From positions 248,001-312,000 of the forward strand of contig NZ_SJSM01000002.1 in the NCBI RefSeq assembly GCF_004331685.1: DNA of 64,000 bases, in the 5' to 3' direction. Position numbers and translations under genes: made by a program. The DNA is from Pedobacter hiemivivus (lineage in GTDB: Bacteria > Bacteroidota > Bacteroidia > Sphingobacteriales > Sphingobacteriaceae). Below are positions 28,427-38,251 of the stretch, piece after piece; positions within the stretch are counted from its first letter, which is position 1; every line of letters starts with the position of its first letter. The notes beneath the pieces were generated by a model. The model did no database searches. It was not told where the DNA came from and worked only from the letters and a program-made list of their open reading frames with translations.

Positions 28427-29686
28427 ATGAAACATACTGGAATGTTTGAACATGAATTTGATATGGCCTTACTTTTCTCCGCTCATGTTAAAGGGGAACT
28501 GGATGCTCAAGGACAGAAACAACTCAATGCCTGGCTTAATGCAAGCCAAGGTAACAGAGAACTGTTTGATAGTCTAATGCATAGAGAAGAATTGAAAAAG
28601 AAACTGATCAGTTTTAATGAAGGCAATTCAGAAATAATATGGGGCAAAACATTGCAAGGCCTTGTAACTTTAAATATTCAAGAGGATCATCGGGATCATC
28701 GGAATATTTTTACCGCAAAAAATCAGACAGTCAAACTTTGGAAGAGGATAAGTATAGCAGTCTCCATTATAATTGCATTGAGTGTAGGAGGATATTTTTT
28801 CATTAATGGCCTAAATTATTTTGGTTCAGATCAGCAGATTGTATTGACTATTAATGACAATGCTCCTGGACGTAATAAAGCAACATTAACCCTTGCTAAT
28901 GGCAAGGCAATTGCGCTTAGTGATACTAAAACAGGACTTGTAGTTGGATTGACTGATTTAACCTATAATGATGGTAGCTATATAGATGTTAAAGCGGAAA
29001 ACCAATTATTAACGGCATCAACACCGCGTGGGGGTACTTACCAAATTACTTTATCAGATGGTACTCGGGTATGGTTAAATGCAAATAGTAAGTTGATCTT
29101 TCCCTCTAAGTTTAGTACTTCACAACGAAAGGTTCAGTTAATAGGAGAAGCTTATTTTGAAGTAGCTAAAGTAATGATTAAAGATAGCAGAATGCCATTT
29201 GTAGTGGTTACTGATCAACAGGAAATTTCTGTTTTAGGTACTCATTTTAATCTTAATAGCTATAAAGATGAGGGTGTTGTGAAGACTACCTTGCTTGAAG
29301 GTAGTGTGAAAGTATCTTTACTTTCATCTTCCGGGAAAGCTGGAGAAACAGGCAGCGTTATCCTACGTCCGGGACAGGAGGCGGTCTTAAACAAGAATTC
29401 TGAATTAAAGATAACAGCAGCTGATGTAGAACAAGCTACGGCATGGAAAAATGGCCTGTTTTATTTTAAAGATGCTGATTTAAAGACTATTTTACGCACA
29501 TTTTCGCGTTGGTATGACATTGATATAGTGTATACTGGCTCAGTTAGTAACCAGAAATTTTCAGGAAAGTTGTATAGAAATGTGAATGCTTATCAAGCAT
29601 TGGAAGTCCTAAAGTTATTAGGATTGGAGTTCGTTTTGGAAAAAAAGAATCAACAAATACCACAAAAGATCATTATTAAACCTTAA
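28427..29686 (+). CDS. FecR family anti-sigma factor with DUF4974 (locus C)
   Basis: The 419-residue protein has a cytoplasmic N-domain (FEHEFDMALLFSAHVKGELD), one membrane helix at about 105-127 (ISIAVSIIIALSVGGYFFI), a FecR domain (STPRGGTYQITLSDGTRVWL) and a C-terminal DUF4974 domain (FYFKDADLKTILRTFSRWYD). It should control the sigma factor encoded upstream and be contacted by the STN domain of the SusC encoded at 29856. It lacks the two repeat-encoded insertions of the locus A protein and serves as the reference for them. Confidence 0.93.
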   Translation: MKHTGMFEHEFDMALLFSAHVKGELDAQGQKQLNAWLNASQGNRELFDSLMHREELKKKLISFNEGNSEIIWGKTLQGLVTLNIQEDHRDHRNIFTAKNQTVKLWKRISIAVSIIIALSVGGYFFINGLNYFGSDQQIVLTINDNAPGRNKATLTLANGKAIALSDTKTGLVVGLTDLTYNDGSYIDVKAENQLLTASTPRGGTYQITLSDGTRVWLNANSKLIFPSKFSTSQRKVQLIGEAYFEVAKVMIKDSRMPFVVVTDQQEISVLGTHFNLNSYKDEGVVKTTLLEGSVKVSLLSSSGKAGETGSVILRPGQEAVLNKNSELKITAADVEQATAWKNGLFYFKDADLKTILRTFSRWYDIDIVYTGSVSNQKFSGKLYRNVNAYQALEVLKLLGLEFVLEKKNQQIPQKIIIKP

Positions 29687-29749
29687 ACAAACCAACGAAT
29701 ATGATTAAAAATTAACCTGAAATTTTATCGAAGGGAAACGGAAAAATTA

Positions 29750-29772
29750 CGGAGGTGTTACTAGCACCTCCG
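29750..29772. promoter_or_regulatory. Hairpin in the fecR-susC leader (locus C)
   Basis: CGGAGGTG (29750-29757) pairs perfectly with CACCTCCG (29765-29772) around a 7-base loop. It lies 84 bases before susC and has no T run. It probably forms in the leader of the susC message or stabilises a processed 5' end. Confidence 0.45.
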
Positions 29773-29855
29773 CATAAAATCTGGGCCGCCCAATTAAAGG
29801 GTATAAAAACAATTCAACTAAACCATTCTTTATTCACCCAAACATTACAAAAGTA

Positions 29856-32800
29856 ATGAAATTAAACTTTATAAGCGGAGCTATGCCTGATGCATGGTTC
29901 CCGGAAAAACTATTAAGAGTTATGAAACTTACCACCTTGATGTTAGTTATAGCATTGATGCAGGCAAGTGCTGCAGGGTATAGTCAGAAGGTTTCCTTAT
30001 CGGAACGGAATGTGCCTATCGAAAATGTCTTTAAGGAAATTGAAAAGCAAACTGGTTATGTATTCCTTTATGAAAATGGGATTTATAAGCAGCGGATGAG
30101 TATCAATGTGAAAAATGTGAGTATTGAAGAGGTACTGAGCAGTCATTTTAAAGCACTACCATTAACATTCAATATTGTCAACGGCAACAATATTGTTGTA
30201 AAAAAGAAGTCAGAATCGCTAACTGATAAGGTGTTGCAACTGTTTAATCAGAAAAATCCTGTTAAAGGCAAGGTTACTGATGAAACAGGTAGGGCTGTTC
30301 CTGGGGTCACCATTTTAAATAAAACAACCGGCAGGGGGACAATTTCTGAGGGTTCTGGGGCTTACAGTATAGACGCTGACAAAGGCGATCTACTGGTATT
30401 TACTTATATCGGATACCAACAGAAAAAAATCTATGTTACAGAGCAAACAACGGTTAATGTTTCTCTGGAACCTGAAACCTCAAGCCTGGATCAGGTGGTA
30501 GTTGTGGGGTATGGTAGCACTAAGAAAAAGGATCTAACAGGATCTGTATCTATTGTTAATGCTGCTGATTTAAAAAATGCCCCTTTTGCAACTATTGATA
30601 ATGCGCTGGCTGGAAAAGCTGCTGGGGTTCAGGTAACTAAAGCTGATGGTTCGCCAGGTGGAGCTGTGCGCATCAGGATACGAGGTTCCAGTTCTTTGCT
30701 TGGTGGAAATGACCCTTTATACATTATTGACGGCGTACCGGTTCAGGTATCGAACAGCTTTATCAATCCCGGATTTGATGTTGGCAGTCCTATTGGTAAT
30801 GAGATCAATGGGATGGGAAGTATGAATGCAGGTTTATCAACTGCATTTGCTAATGGACTAAATAGTTTGGGCGGATTAAATGTCGAAGACATCGAATCGA
30901 TCAGTATTCTTAAGGATGCATCTTCTACTGCAATCTATGGTTCAAAAGCAGCTAATGGTGTGGTTATGATTACTACAAAAAGAGGAAAAAAAGATATGAA
31001 ACCTCAGATTACGGCAAATTATTATTCCACTGTTACTACACCCAAATTACCTAAATTATTAAATGCTGATCAATACAAAATGCTGCTTACAGAATCTGCG
31101 CAAAATTTAATGATGGAAGCAGATCCGGATGAAGACTATATCCCTGAAAATATTGACGCTATTTTAAATCATTCAAATACCTTCTTTGGTAAAGCGAATA
31201 CAGACTGGTTGAAGGAGGTTACGCGCAATACGGTTTCTCACAATGCCGACCTTTCTGTACAGGGTGGTGGTGCAGCTTCCAAGTATTTCAGTTCTATTTC
31301 GTATAATCAAACACCTGGTGTCGTAAAATCAACAAACTATCAGCGTATTGCTGGGAAGTTGAATTTAGAGAATGAGATTGGGAGTAGGTTCCGATTTATC
31401 ACCAATTTGAATTTAGGCTATACCGACCAGAATATTGGCGATGGTGCTTATGGACAAGCGTTAAGGGCACGTCCGGATTTGGCACCCTATGACGAAAATG
31501 GTATGCCTACCAGTTTTGTTGGGCGGGGTGGTGAGGACTACCAGGGTTTTCAAAACCCTGTAGGATTGTTACAGGCAACGAACAATGCCAAGACTTTTAG
31601 TATGTTGGGGTCACTATCAGCACTATACGATATTACAAAAGACTTACAGTTTAAAAGTACGGTCTCCATGAATATGCAGACTTATAACCAGCGTATTTAT
31701 ATGCCTAGTTTTATCCAGACAGGTAGCTATTTTGGTACACCTACAGAAATGTCAGGGATTGGGAGCAACTCAAATAGCAGAATGACCAATTGGTTTTTGG
31801 AAAATACACTTACCTATACTAAAAGTATAGCAGACATTCACGATATCAATATTTTGGCAGGTACATCTTACGAAACCAGAAAAAATAGCTTCTTCAGTGC
31901 TACAGCTTCAGGATATCCTAATGATCATTCGCTAAACAACCTTTCTTCTGCTATAACACCTTTGTTTACTCGTGGCGATGAGCCTACCGGGCCACAGAGT
32001 TATTTATTGTCGTTTTATTTGCGCGCAAATTATACCCTAATGGATAAATATCTGTTTACTTTCACAGGTAGGACAGATGGTTCTTCAAAGTTTGGCCCTA
32101 ACAATAAATTTGGATACTTCCCTTCGGCAGCTTTGGGATGGAGAATATCCAAAGAGAATTTCCTGAAAGAGGTAAAATGGTTAGATGACCTTAAAATAAG
32201 GGGGAGTTATGGACTTACAGGAAGCCAGAATATTGGCGACCAGATGTACCGTACTTTGTATAGCCCTAAGGCATATGCTGGGGCAAATGCTTTAATCCCA
32301 ACTCAGCTTGGTAATGAAAATATTAAGTGGGAAAGTACAAAGTCTATAGACCTGGGATTAGATGTTTCATTGTTTAACAATAGGCTACAACTTACGGCTG
32401 ATTATTACGATAAGAGAACCAATGGCGCCTTGTTATATTTACCAGTTCCATCAAGTAGTTCTTACGCTTTCTTACTCAGCAATGCTGCAGATCTTAAAAA
32501 CCAAGGTTTCGAGTTTTCTTTGCAGGGTGACATTATAAAAAGTAAAGATTTTAAGTGGAATGCTTCATTTAACGTAACCTGGAACAAGACCATAGTTACC
32601 AGGCTGGATCCAAAAGCTAATTTGGGGCAGTCCGGAAGTATGACTGGCCTGGAATGGCAGAATACCCGGATTGCAGAAGGAATGCCTTTAGGGATGATTC
32701 TTGGCTATACCTACACCGGGATCATTAAAACTCAGGAACAACTGGATGCTTATAAAAAAGAACTAGGTCCGGGTAATACAGTATTTTATCCGTTTTTAGG

Positions 32801-33392
32801 TATTGGTGATCCAATGTACAAGTTGGACTATGAATACTTCAAATCAAGTAAATCTGCAATTGCTGATGCAAAAACTATTATTGCAAATGCTGCACCTAAA
32901 TATTATGGTGGCTTTACACAAGGTTTTAGTTACAAAAATCTGGATCTTCAATTGTTCTTCACATTTTCTCAAGGGGGCAAATTGTTATGGGGTGATCATA
33001 TCAGTAGCAGACAATTTAATGGAACTTCAAATTCGCATGCGCTGATGTTAGACAGATACCATCCAGGAAATACGGAGACTAACCGTGAACGATTGGTGTT
33101 GGATGGTAACATGCCCATGCCATCATCTATTGATGTTTTCAGTTCTTCTTATATAAAATTAAGGACTTTAAATATGAATTATAGGCTTAACCAGACAAAG
33201 TGGATGCAACGTGCAGGATTGCAGAATACTTCGGTTTTTCTTTCTGCAACTAACCTGTTTACCATCACTAAATATCCTGGAAATGACCCGGAGACAACTA
33301 ATGATACATTTAGTGTAGGCGGGGGATATTTTGATGTAAGCAATTATCCGGTGGTACGCACATTTTCACTAGGATTTAAACTTGGTTTTTAA
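29856..33392 (+). CDS. SusC/RagA TonB-dependent receptor with STN domain (locus C)
   Basis: The 1178-residue protein has a signal peptide preceded by an N-terminal extension (the hydrophobic core is about residues 28-45, MQASAAGYSQ at its end), an STN domain (about 50-120; NVPIENVFKEIEKQTGYVFL), a carboxypeptidase-regulatory-like domain (about 138-215), a plug (VVVVGYGSTKKKDLTGS, LYIIDGVPV, ISILKDASSTAIYGSKAANG) and a barrel ending in Phe. It imports an unknown ligand with its SusD and can signal to FecR. The gene and its neighbours are clearly more AT-rich than locus D. Confidence 0.93.
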   Translation: MKLNFISGAMPDAWFPEKLLRVMKLTTLMLVIALMQASAAGYSQKVSLSERNVPIENVFKEIEKQTGYVFLYENGIYKQRMSINVKNVSIEEVLSSHFKALPLTFNIVNGNNIVVKKKSESLTDKVLQLFNQKNPVKGKVTDETGRAVPGVTILNKTTGRGTISEGSGAYSIDADKGDLLVFTYIGYQQKKIYVTEQTTVNVSLEPETSSLDQVVVVGYGSTKKKDLTGSVSIVNAADLKNAPFATIDNALAGKAAGVQVTKADGSPGGAVRIRIRGSSSLLGGNDPLYIIDGVPVQVSNSFINPGFDVGSPIGNEINGMGSMNAGLSTAFANGLNSLGGLNVEDIESISILKDASSTAIYGSKAANGVVMITTKRGKKDMKPQITANYYSTVTTPKLPKLLNADQYKMLLTESAQNLMMEADPDEDYIPENIDAILNHSNTFFGKANTDWLKEVTRNTVSHNADLSVQGGGAASKYFSSISYNQTPGVVKSTNYQRIAGKLNLENEIGSRFRFITNLNLGYTDQNIGDGAYGQALRARPDLAPYDENGMPTSFVGRGGEDYQGFQNPVGLLQATNNAKTFSMLGSLSALYDITKDLQFKSTVSMNMQTYNQRIYMPSFIQTGSYFGTPTEMSGIGSNSNSRMTNWFLENTLTYTKSIADIHDINILAGTSYETRKNSFFSATASGYPNDHSLNNLSSAITPLFTRGDEPTGPQSYLLSFYLRANYTLMDKYLFTFTGRTDGSSKFGPNNKFGYFPSAALGWRISKENFLKEVKWLDDLKIRGSYGLTGSQNIGDQMYRTLYSPKAYAGANALIPTQLGNENIKWESTKSIDLGLDVSLFNNRLQLTADYYDKRTNGALLYLPVPSSSSYAFLLSNAADLKNQGFEFSLQGDIIKSKDFKWNASFNVTWNKTIVTRLDPKANLGQSGSMTGLEWQNTRIAEGMPLGMILGYTYTGIIKTQEQLDAYKKELGPGNTVFYPFLGIGDPMYKLDYEYFKSSKSAIADAKTIIANAAPKYYGGFTQGFSYKNLDLQLFFTFSQGGKLLWGDHISSRQFNGTSNSHALMLDRYHPGNTETNRERLVLDGNMPMPSSIDVFSSSYIKLRTLNMNYRLNQTKWMQRAGLQNTSVFLSATNLFTITKYPGNDPETTNDTFSVGGGYFDVSNYPVVRTFSLGFKLGF

Positions 33393-33406
33393 CATAAGAT
33401 ATTGAG

Positions 33407-34828
33407 ATGAAATATATACAATTCAAATTATTACTACTGTTATTGTTAACATGTACATTTTTTTCATGTGAAAAACAATTGAATGTTTTTCCTACAAATA
33501 AGTTAGTAGATGGCAATGTGATCATTGACCTTAAAAGTGCTGAGACGGTATTAAATGGCGTGTATTATGCTTTTGCAAATGTAGGCTTGGATTACGCTAG
33601 CTTAGAGTCTGTTAAATGGATTTCAGTAAATGAAATTTTGCCTTCAGAACTTTCTGGTACTTTGGCTTATTCCTATGGTCAGGATGGATTCATGAATATG
33701 GCTTATCGTAATTCCAGTCCGATACTTGTAAGTAAATGGAAGTATGGTTACAATATTGTGAATGCGGCCAATGGTTTTCTAAAGAATGTAGGCCCAGTAA
33801 GCAATATCCCTTCAGCGCGGAAAGAACAAATGATTGCTGAAGCTAAGTTTTTGCGTGCTTTTGCCAATGCTGATCTGCTCCTTTATTTTGGTCATTATTA
33901 TGATGTAAATAGCAAGTATGGAATTATATTGAGAGATGAGTTTGTTTCTGCCGATAATGTAAAGTTACCTAGAAGTACCGTTGCGGCTACATATAGTTCA
34001 ATACTTAAAGATTTGGACGAGGCTATTGCTGCTTTGCCACCTTTAAATACTCAGATCCATTATGCTAATGTTTGGGTAGCAAAAATGCTTAAGGCCAGGG
34101 TACTGATTAACAGAGGGGCGCCAGGGGATTACAATCAGGTCATTAATTTAACCGAAGACATCATTAATAATAGTTCTTTTAAGCTTGAAGCGAATTTAAA
34201 AGACTTATTTCAAGTAAAAGGCTTTACAAGTGCAGAAGTTATGTTGTCAGTACAGCCTTTCCCCAATGACAGTTGGAAATTTTACCTGAATAATACAAGT
34301 GTAGATTATTATGTTACTCCTGCTTTAAAAGATTTGTTGGCTAATGACCCAAGAAAGGCCTGGATGTATAAAGACGCTGCAAACATAAATGGGATATTAC
34401 CTGCTGTAACTAAGTATTATTCTGGACCGGCAATTAAGCCCGTAAAAACGCCCTTGGTATGTAACAGCTATGCTTTCCGGTTAACTGAAGCTTACTTAAC
34501 ACAGGCCGAGGCTATTGCTTTATCAGGTGCCGACCTTAGCTTAGCTAAGTCGCGTTTAAAGAAAGTGTTAACGTGTGCAGGAATCACTGATTTTACTGTT
34601 ATGGATGGGGTAACTACACCAGAGGCTATGCAATTATTAGTAGTGCAGGAAGTGTGCAAAAATTTCCTGCAAGAAAGTGGCTTGGACTGGTTTGCCTTGC
34701 GCAGGCTTCCTCTTGCTACCTTAAAAACATTAAGACCTAGTGTCAAGTCTGTTTATTCGCTGACGCTTCCTATTCCTATAGTTGAAATTAATGCGAACGG
34801 TTTAATTGAACCAAATCCTGTGGATTAA
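33407..34828 (+). CDS. SusD/RagB family outer-membrane lipoprotein (locus C)
   Basis: The 473-residue protein has a strongly hydrophobic signal peptide ending in FFSC (Cys 21) followed by EKQLNVFPTNKLVDG, a typical SusD start. The SusD fold is shown by the MIAEAKFLRAFANADLLLYF region, YAFRLTEAYLTQAEAIALSG and the C-terminal LQESGLDWFALRRLP. It starts 14 bases after susC. Confidence 0.9.
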   Translation: MKYIQFKLLLLLLLTCTFFSCEKQLNVFPTNKLVDGNVIIDLKSAETVLNGVYYAFANVGLDYASLESVKWISVNEILPSELSGTLAYSYGQDGFMNMAYRNSSPILVSKWKYGYNIVNAANGFLKNVGPVSNIPSARKEQMIAEAKFLRAFANADLLLYFGHYYDVNSKYGIILRDEFVSADNVKLPRSTVAATYSSILKDLDEAIAALPPLNTQIHYANVWVAKMLKARVLINRGAPGDYNQVINLTEDIINNSSFKLEANLKDLFQVKGFTSAEVMLSVQPFPNDSWKFYLNNTSVDYYVTPALKDLLANDPRKAWMYKDAANINGILPAVTKYYSGPAIKPVKTPLVCNSYAFRLTEAYLTQAEAIALSGADLSLAKSRLKKVLTCAGITDFTVMDGVTTPEAMQLLVVQEVCKNFLQESGLDWFALRRLPLATLKTLRPSVKSVYSLTLPIPIVEINANGLIEPNPVD

Positions 34829-34856
34829 TTTATTTTTTATGATCAATATGAATATT

Positions 34857-36008
34857 ATGAGTAAATCAATTTATATGTTACTTTTTATTTGTGCAACAGC
34901 TTTAGGCGCTGTTGCACAAAATACTGCGCTAGAAAAAAAGGTTGTTTTTAAAGGAACAGCTGCAACCAGATACAATGGTCAGTATGTTTATCTATTTTCC
35001 AATGCGCCAACGACAGTTCGGGACAGTGCCAAAATTGTGAATGGAACTTTTACTTTTTCACGTATTTTTAAGGAACCCGGTATTTATAGTTTTTACAGTG
35101 GATATGAAAAAAAGACAAAGGGAGACTATAGCGTGCTAACGGTTCCTTTTGATCGTCCTTCGAAGATGGAGATCAAGGGCAATATAGAGCGTTTCGACAA
35201 TTCAGCCGTTAAAGGGAGTAAAGACTTTTTTATTTTTGATGCTGTTGTAAAGGCTACTGACCCAGTTTACGAAAAGTTGATAAATGACCTGTCTGCTAAA
35301 TACGGAAAAGCTTATCTGTATGACATGAAGCGCGATACTACGCAGCAAAAGTTTAAAGATATGATCTCTGAATACAATAAGGGAAAAGCTGCTTATAATT
35401 TGTTATTGAAAGAACAAGCCATTAAGACCGTAAATGAGCATCCGAACTCTTTTGCGTCCGCATTGATCCTTCAGAATTATGCGGATAATCTGGATCTGGA
35501 AGTATTGGAAAGATTGTGTAAGAAGGTTTCTCCGGCGGTAATGGATAATTTTTTTGGTCGTAATTTACTAAGCCAGTTAAATGGACGTAAGCAATCTGCA
35601 GTTGGTAATTTTGTGGAAGATTTTACTTTAAATGATCCCAAAGATCAACCGCTGAAATTTTCTTCATTAAGGAAAAAATATGTACTGATTGATTTCTGGG
35701 GTAGCTGGTGTGGTCCTTGTCACATTGCGTTTAAGGATTTGAGATTGTTGTATGCCAAGTATCGCGATAAGGAGTTTGAAATTTTAGGTATTGCTACAGA
35801 AAATAGTAAGGAAGCCTGGATTAAGGATCTTGAAAAAGAAAAGTTACCCTGGTTACAGGTAATTGATATGCAGGGTAATAAAAGTGTATCTCTTAATCAG
35901 TTTGCTGTTGCAAAATATCCGACCACTGTGTTGGTTGATCCTAATGGAAAAATTATTGGAAGGGATTTAAGTATGAAGGCGCTTGAGGCGATACTGGATA
36001 AAAGGTGA
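34857..36008 (+). CDS. TlpA-like thioredoxin-fold protein (locus C)
   Basis: I place the start at the ATG at 34857 (MSKSIYMLLFICATALGAVA), which gives a clean signal peptide; in-frame starts at 34839 and 34806 exist, the latter overlapping susD. The 383-residue protein has an N-terminal DUF4369-like beta domain, a helical middle and a thioredoxin domain with FWGSWCGPCHIAFKDL (WCGPC at about 284-288). The cis-Pro loop is KYPTTVL. It belongs to the same type as the two thioredoxin-fold proteins of locus A. Confidence 0.88.
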   Translation: MSKSIYMLLFICATALGAVAQNTALEKKVVFKGTAATRYNGQYVYLFSNAPTTVRDSAKIVNGTFTFSRIFKEPGIYSFYSGYEKKTKGDYSVLTVPFDRPSKMEIKGNIERFDNSAVKGSKDFFIFDAVVKATDPVYEKLINDLSAKYGKAYLYDMKRDTTQQKFKDMISEYNKGKAAYNLLLKEQAIKTVNEHPNSFASALILQNYADNLDLEVLERLCKKVSPAVMDNFFGRNLLSQLNGRKQSAVGNFVEDFTLNDPKDQPLKFSSLRKKYVLIDFWGSWCGPCHIAFKDLRLLYAKYRDKEFEILGIATENSKEAWIKDLEKEKLPWLQVIDMQGNKSVSLNQFAVAKYPTTVLVDPNGKIIGRDLSMKALEAILDKR

Positions 36009-36068
36009 TCGTTGGGGTAACATTTTTATTGTGAGGTTGATATACTATTAAACTAAACAACATTCAAC

Positions 36069-37505
36069 ATGAAAAAGTTATTCACACTCTTCTTTTCCAC
36101 TATCTGTTTTTGCGCTACCGCACAAACACCTGGTCAGCCGATTAAAGGTATAATAGTAAAAGGCGGTAAAAATCCAGGCGGGAATACACAATTGTCTGTA
36201 AGTGGTGGAATAAATAACCCGGGCAGTTCAATCAAAACAAAAGCAAACCTTGTTAATGGCTATGCTTTAGGTGCAAATGTATATGTACCCTTGTTTGCCA
36301 AAGAAGGAAATGGAAATTTGGCTGGCCATACTGCACACTTCTTTACTATTGGTCTTAATGCCGGGGGCGAGTATTTTGCCGGTACCGGAAATTATAACCT
36401 GGCTGAACTACCGTCTTACGATATTTCAGGGCAGTCTGCAGGACCTAATGTAAGGGGAAACAATGATGGAAATAAACAAAATGGCTTTAAAGCTGAGGCA
36501 GGTGTACAGGCTAATTTTTCGTTTGGGAAGGTTACGCTGTCACCTGTTTTAAACGCAGCTTATATGAGTTTAAAGCAAAATGCGATTAGTGTGGTGCAAG
36601 ATGGTACGGTGAACGGTGTAAGCTATAGTAAAGAAATCTATGCGCAACAAGTTGCTAAAACTACAGGGATTGCCTTTATTCCTAAACTGCGTATCGCTTT
36701 CTTTCCTGGAAAGCTAGGCTTTTACCTGGAAGGCGCTTATACCAGTGGTCCGGATGTTAAAAGTCAGTCTGAGTTATTTAAGCCTCAGGGCAAAGTTAAC
36801 GATGCTGGGTTCTACAGCCAGGATCAGATGAGCATGGGGAGTAGCAAGCCGAAAGATCAAAATGCGAAGTACAATAGTTTTGGGGTAAATTTTGGTCTCA
36901 GTATCCCACTGGGTAATGCGATCAGCCGCAGACGTTTAAAGGGGAAAGTAACAAAGCCAGGGGGCAATGGTGTCAATCTGGTGAATCCGATGCAAAATCC
37001 ATCCGCTTTGGCAAAACCGGGTAACCCTATTGGTGGTATCATCGTAAAGGGTGGTAAAAATCCTGGTCCCCGGGATAGGATTGCAGTTACCAATGAAAAT
37101 GGTGAAATCGTATTTTCGGTGACCGAAACCGGTGAATATACATTGCAATTAACGATACCCGAGGCTTCTGGAAAAAGTATCAGTAGTAAAGGGGTAAAAA
37201 GAATCCCATCCGAAAACAATAAAAGAGAGGTCAGAACATATTCTGGAGGACGTAAAAATGAAGTTTCAGCCGAAAATATGATGGCCCGTCCTGGTCAGCC
37301 CATTAAAGGTGTAATCGTAAAAGGCGGAAAAAATCCTGGGGGAAATTCAATAAATTTGATCACAAATGAAAATGGTGAATTTACCTTTGCCGTGCAGGAA
37401 GCGGGTGAATATAAATTACAGATAACTACTCCTGAGGCCCCTGGAAAAAGCATCAGTGAGCAGGGCGTAGCGGCCCCATCTAAAGGAAAAGGTAAAAAGA
37501 ACTAA
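36069..37505 (+). CDS. Secreted protein with three IVKGGKNPG repeats, function unknown
   Basis: The 478-residue protein has a signal peptide (ICFCATAQ). The motif PGQPIKGIIVKGGKNPGG occurs at about residues 21-38 and again, slightly varied, at about 317-334 and 407-425; the last two are followed by related beta segments (TNENGEIVFSVTETGEYTLQ and TNENGEFTFAVQEAGEYKLQ) and EA(S/P)GKSIS. Between motif 1 and motif 2 lies a stretch of alternating hydrophobic beta strands (NFSFGKVTLSPVLNAAYMSL, RIAFFPGKLGFYLEGAYTSG, FGVNFGLSIPLG) that looks like a small outer-membrane barrel. I do not recognise a family. As the last gene of locus C it may be surface-exposed and bind the ligand or the cell wall. Confidence 0.75.
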   Translation: MKKLFTLFFSTICFCATAQTPGQPIKGIIVKGGKNPGGNTQLSVSGGINNPGSSIKTKANLVNGYALGANVYVPLFAKEGNGNLAGHTAHFFTIGLNAGGEYFAGTGNYNLAELPSYDISGQSAGPNVRGNNDGNKQNGFKAEAGVQANFSFGKVTLSPVLNAAYMSLKQNAISVVQDGTVNGVSYSKEIYAQQVAKTTGIAFIPKLRIAFFPGKLGFYLEGAYTSGPDVKSQSELFKPQGKVNDAGFYSQDQMSMGSSKPKDQNAKYNSFGVNFGLSIPLGNAISRRRLKGKVTKPGGNGVNLVNPMQNPSALAKPGNPIGGIIVKGGKNPGPRDRIAVTNENGEIVFSVTETGEYTLQLTIPEASGKSISSKGVKRIPSENNKREVRTYSGGRKNEVSAENMMARPGQPIKGVIVKGGKNPGGNSINLITNENGEFTFAVQEAGEYKLQITTPEAPGKSISEQGVAAPSKGKGKKN

Positions 37506-37554
37506 TATATTTTTATGAACCTGATTCATTAATCGCCTTCCCATACTGCCAGGA

Positions 37555-37585
37555 TTGTTAATTCAAGCATTTTTTAATAATTTTG
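37555..37585 (+). promoter_or_regulatory. Promoter of the locus D sigma gene
   Basis: TTG at 37555-37557 and TAATTTTG at 37578-37585 are 20 bases apart, which fits the Bacteroidota -33/-7 promoter. The predicted transcript would begin only about 10 bases before the ATG at 37602, leaving a very short leader. Confidence 0.55.
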
Positions 37586-37601
37586 GGTAAAGTTGGGGAA
37601 C

Positions 37602-38183
37602 ATGATAGATTATACCGTAATAACTGACCAGGAGCTGGCCAAAATGCTTGCATTAGGGGATCAGACTGCCTTTGCGGAAATCTATAGTCGCTACAAATTT
37701 ATCCTTTACAACCATGCCTGGAATAAAACCCGGGATAAACAGGAGGCACAGGATACTTTACAGGAGGTTTTTGCGATGATCTGGTCTAAAAGAGCCACGA
37801 TTACTATTGGCAATAATCTTTCTGGTTACCTCTATACCTGTGTTCGAAATCACATCCTTAACGTCATTGTCCGTAAGAACACCCACAATAAATACACCTC
37901 TTCCATATTGGAATTTGCGGAAACAGGGCCGGTGCTTACCGATCACCTGGTACGGGAAAATCAATTGAAAGCTTTGATCGAAAGAGAGATTGCTGCACTG
38001 TCCCCACGCATGCGCCAGGTATTTGAATTGAGCAGGAAACAACACCTGAGTCATAAACAGATCGCTGAAATCATGGGTACGAGTGAAGAAACTGTCAAAA
38101 AGCAAATGTCAAGAGCTTTAAAATCACTACGCCTAAAGTTAGGCCTTCCCGTTTTCCTCCTCATGCTGTTGTTTTACCGATAA
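37602..38183 (+). CDS. ECF-type RNA polymerase sigma factor (locus D)
   Basis: The ATG at 37602 (MIDYTVITDQELAKMLALGD) gives 193 residues; an in-frame TTG at 37593 is less likely. Region 2 (about 25-90; DTLQEVFAMIWSKRATITIG) and region 4 (about 130-180; SHKQIAEIMGTSEETVKKQM) are intact. The protein ends with a hydrophobic tail (PVFLLMLLFYR). Unlike the other three loci, the next gene is not fecR but an ABC transporter ATPase, 68 bases downstream. Confidence 0.92.
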   Translation: MIDYTVITDQELAKMLALGDQTAFAEIYSRYKFILYNHAWNKTRDKQEAQDTLQEVFAMIWSKRATITIGNNLSGYLYTCVRNHILNVIVRKNTHNKYTSSILEFAETGPVLTDHLVRENQLKALIEREIAALSPRMRQVFELSRKQHLSHKQIAEIMGTSEETVKKQMSRALKSLRLKLGLPVFLLMLLFYR

Positions 38184-38203
38184 CACATTTATTTTTTTTC
38201 CTT

Positions 38204-38236
38204 GTACCACCTCGGCCGTCCTTAGTTTGTCTAACT
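38204..38236 (+). promoter_or_regulatory. GTACCAC-N18-GTCTAACT motif before the ABC genes
   Basis: GTACCAC (38204-38210) and GTCTAACT (38229-38236) are 18 bases apart and end 15 bases before the ATPase start. The same two boxes with the same spacing occur before fecR at 41461-41493. A GTC-containing downstream box is typical of -10 elements of ECF sigma factors, so this may be a promoter for the sigma factor encoded just upstream. Confidence 0.45.
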
Positions 38237-38251
38237 GCTAGACTAAACTAA

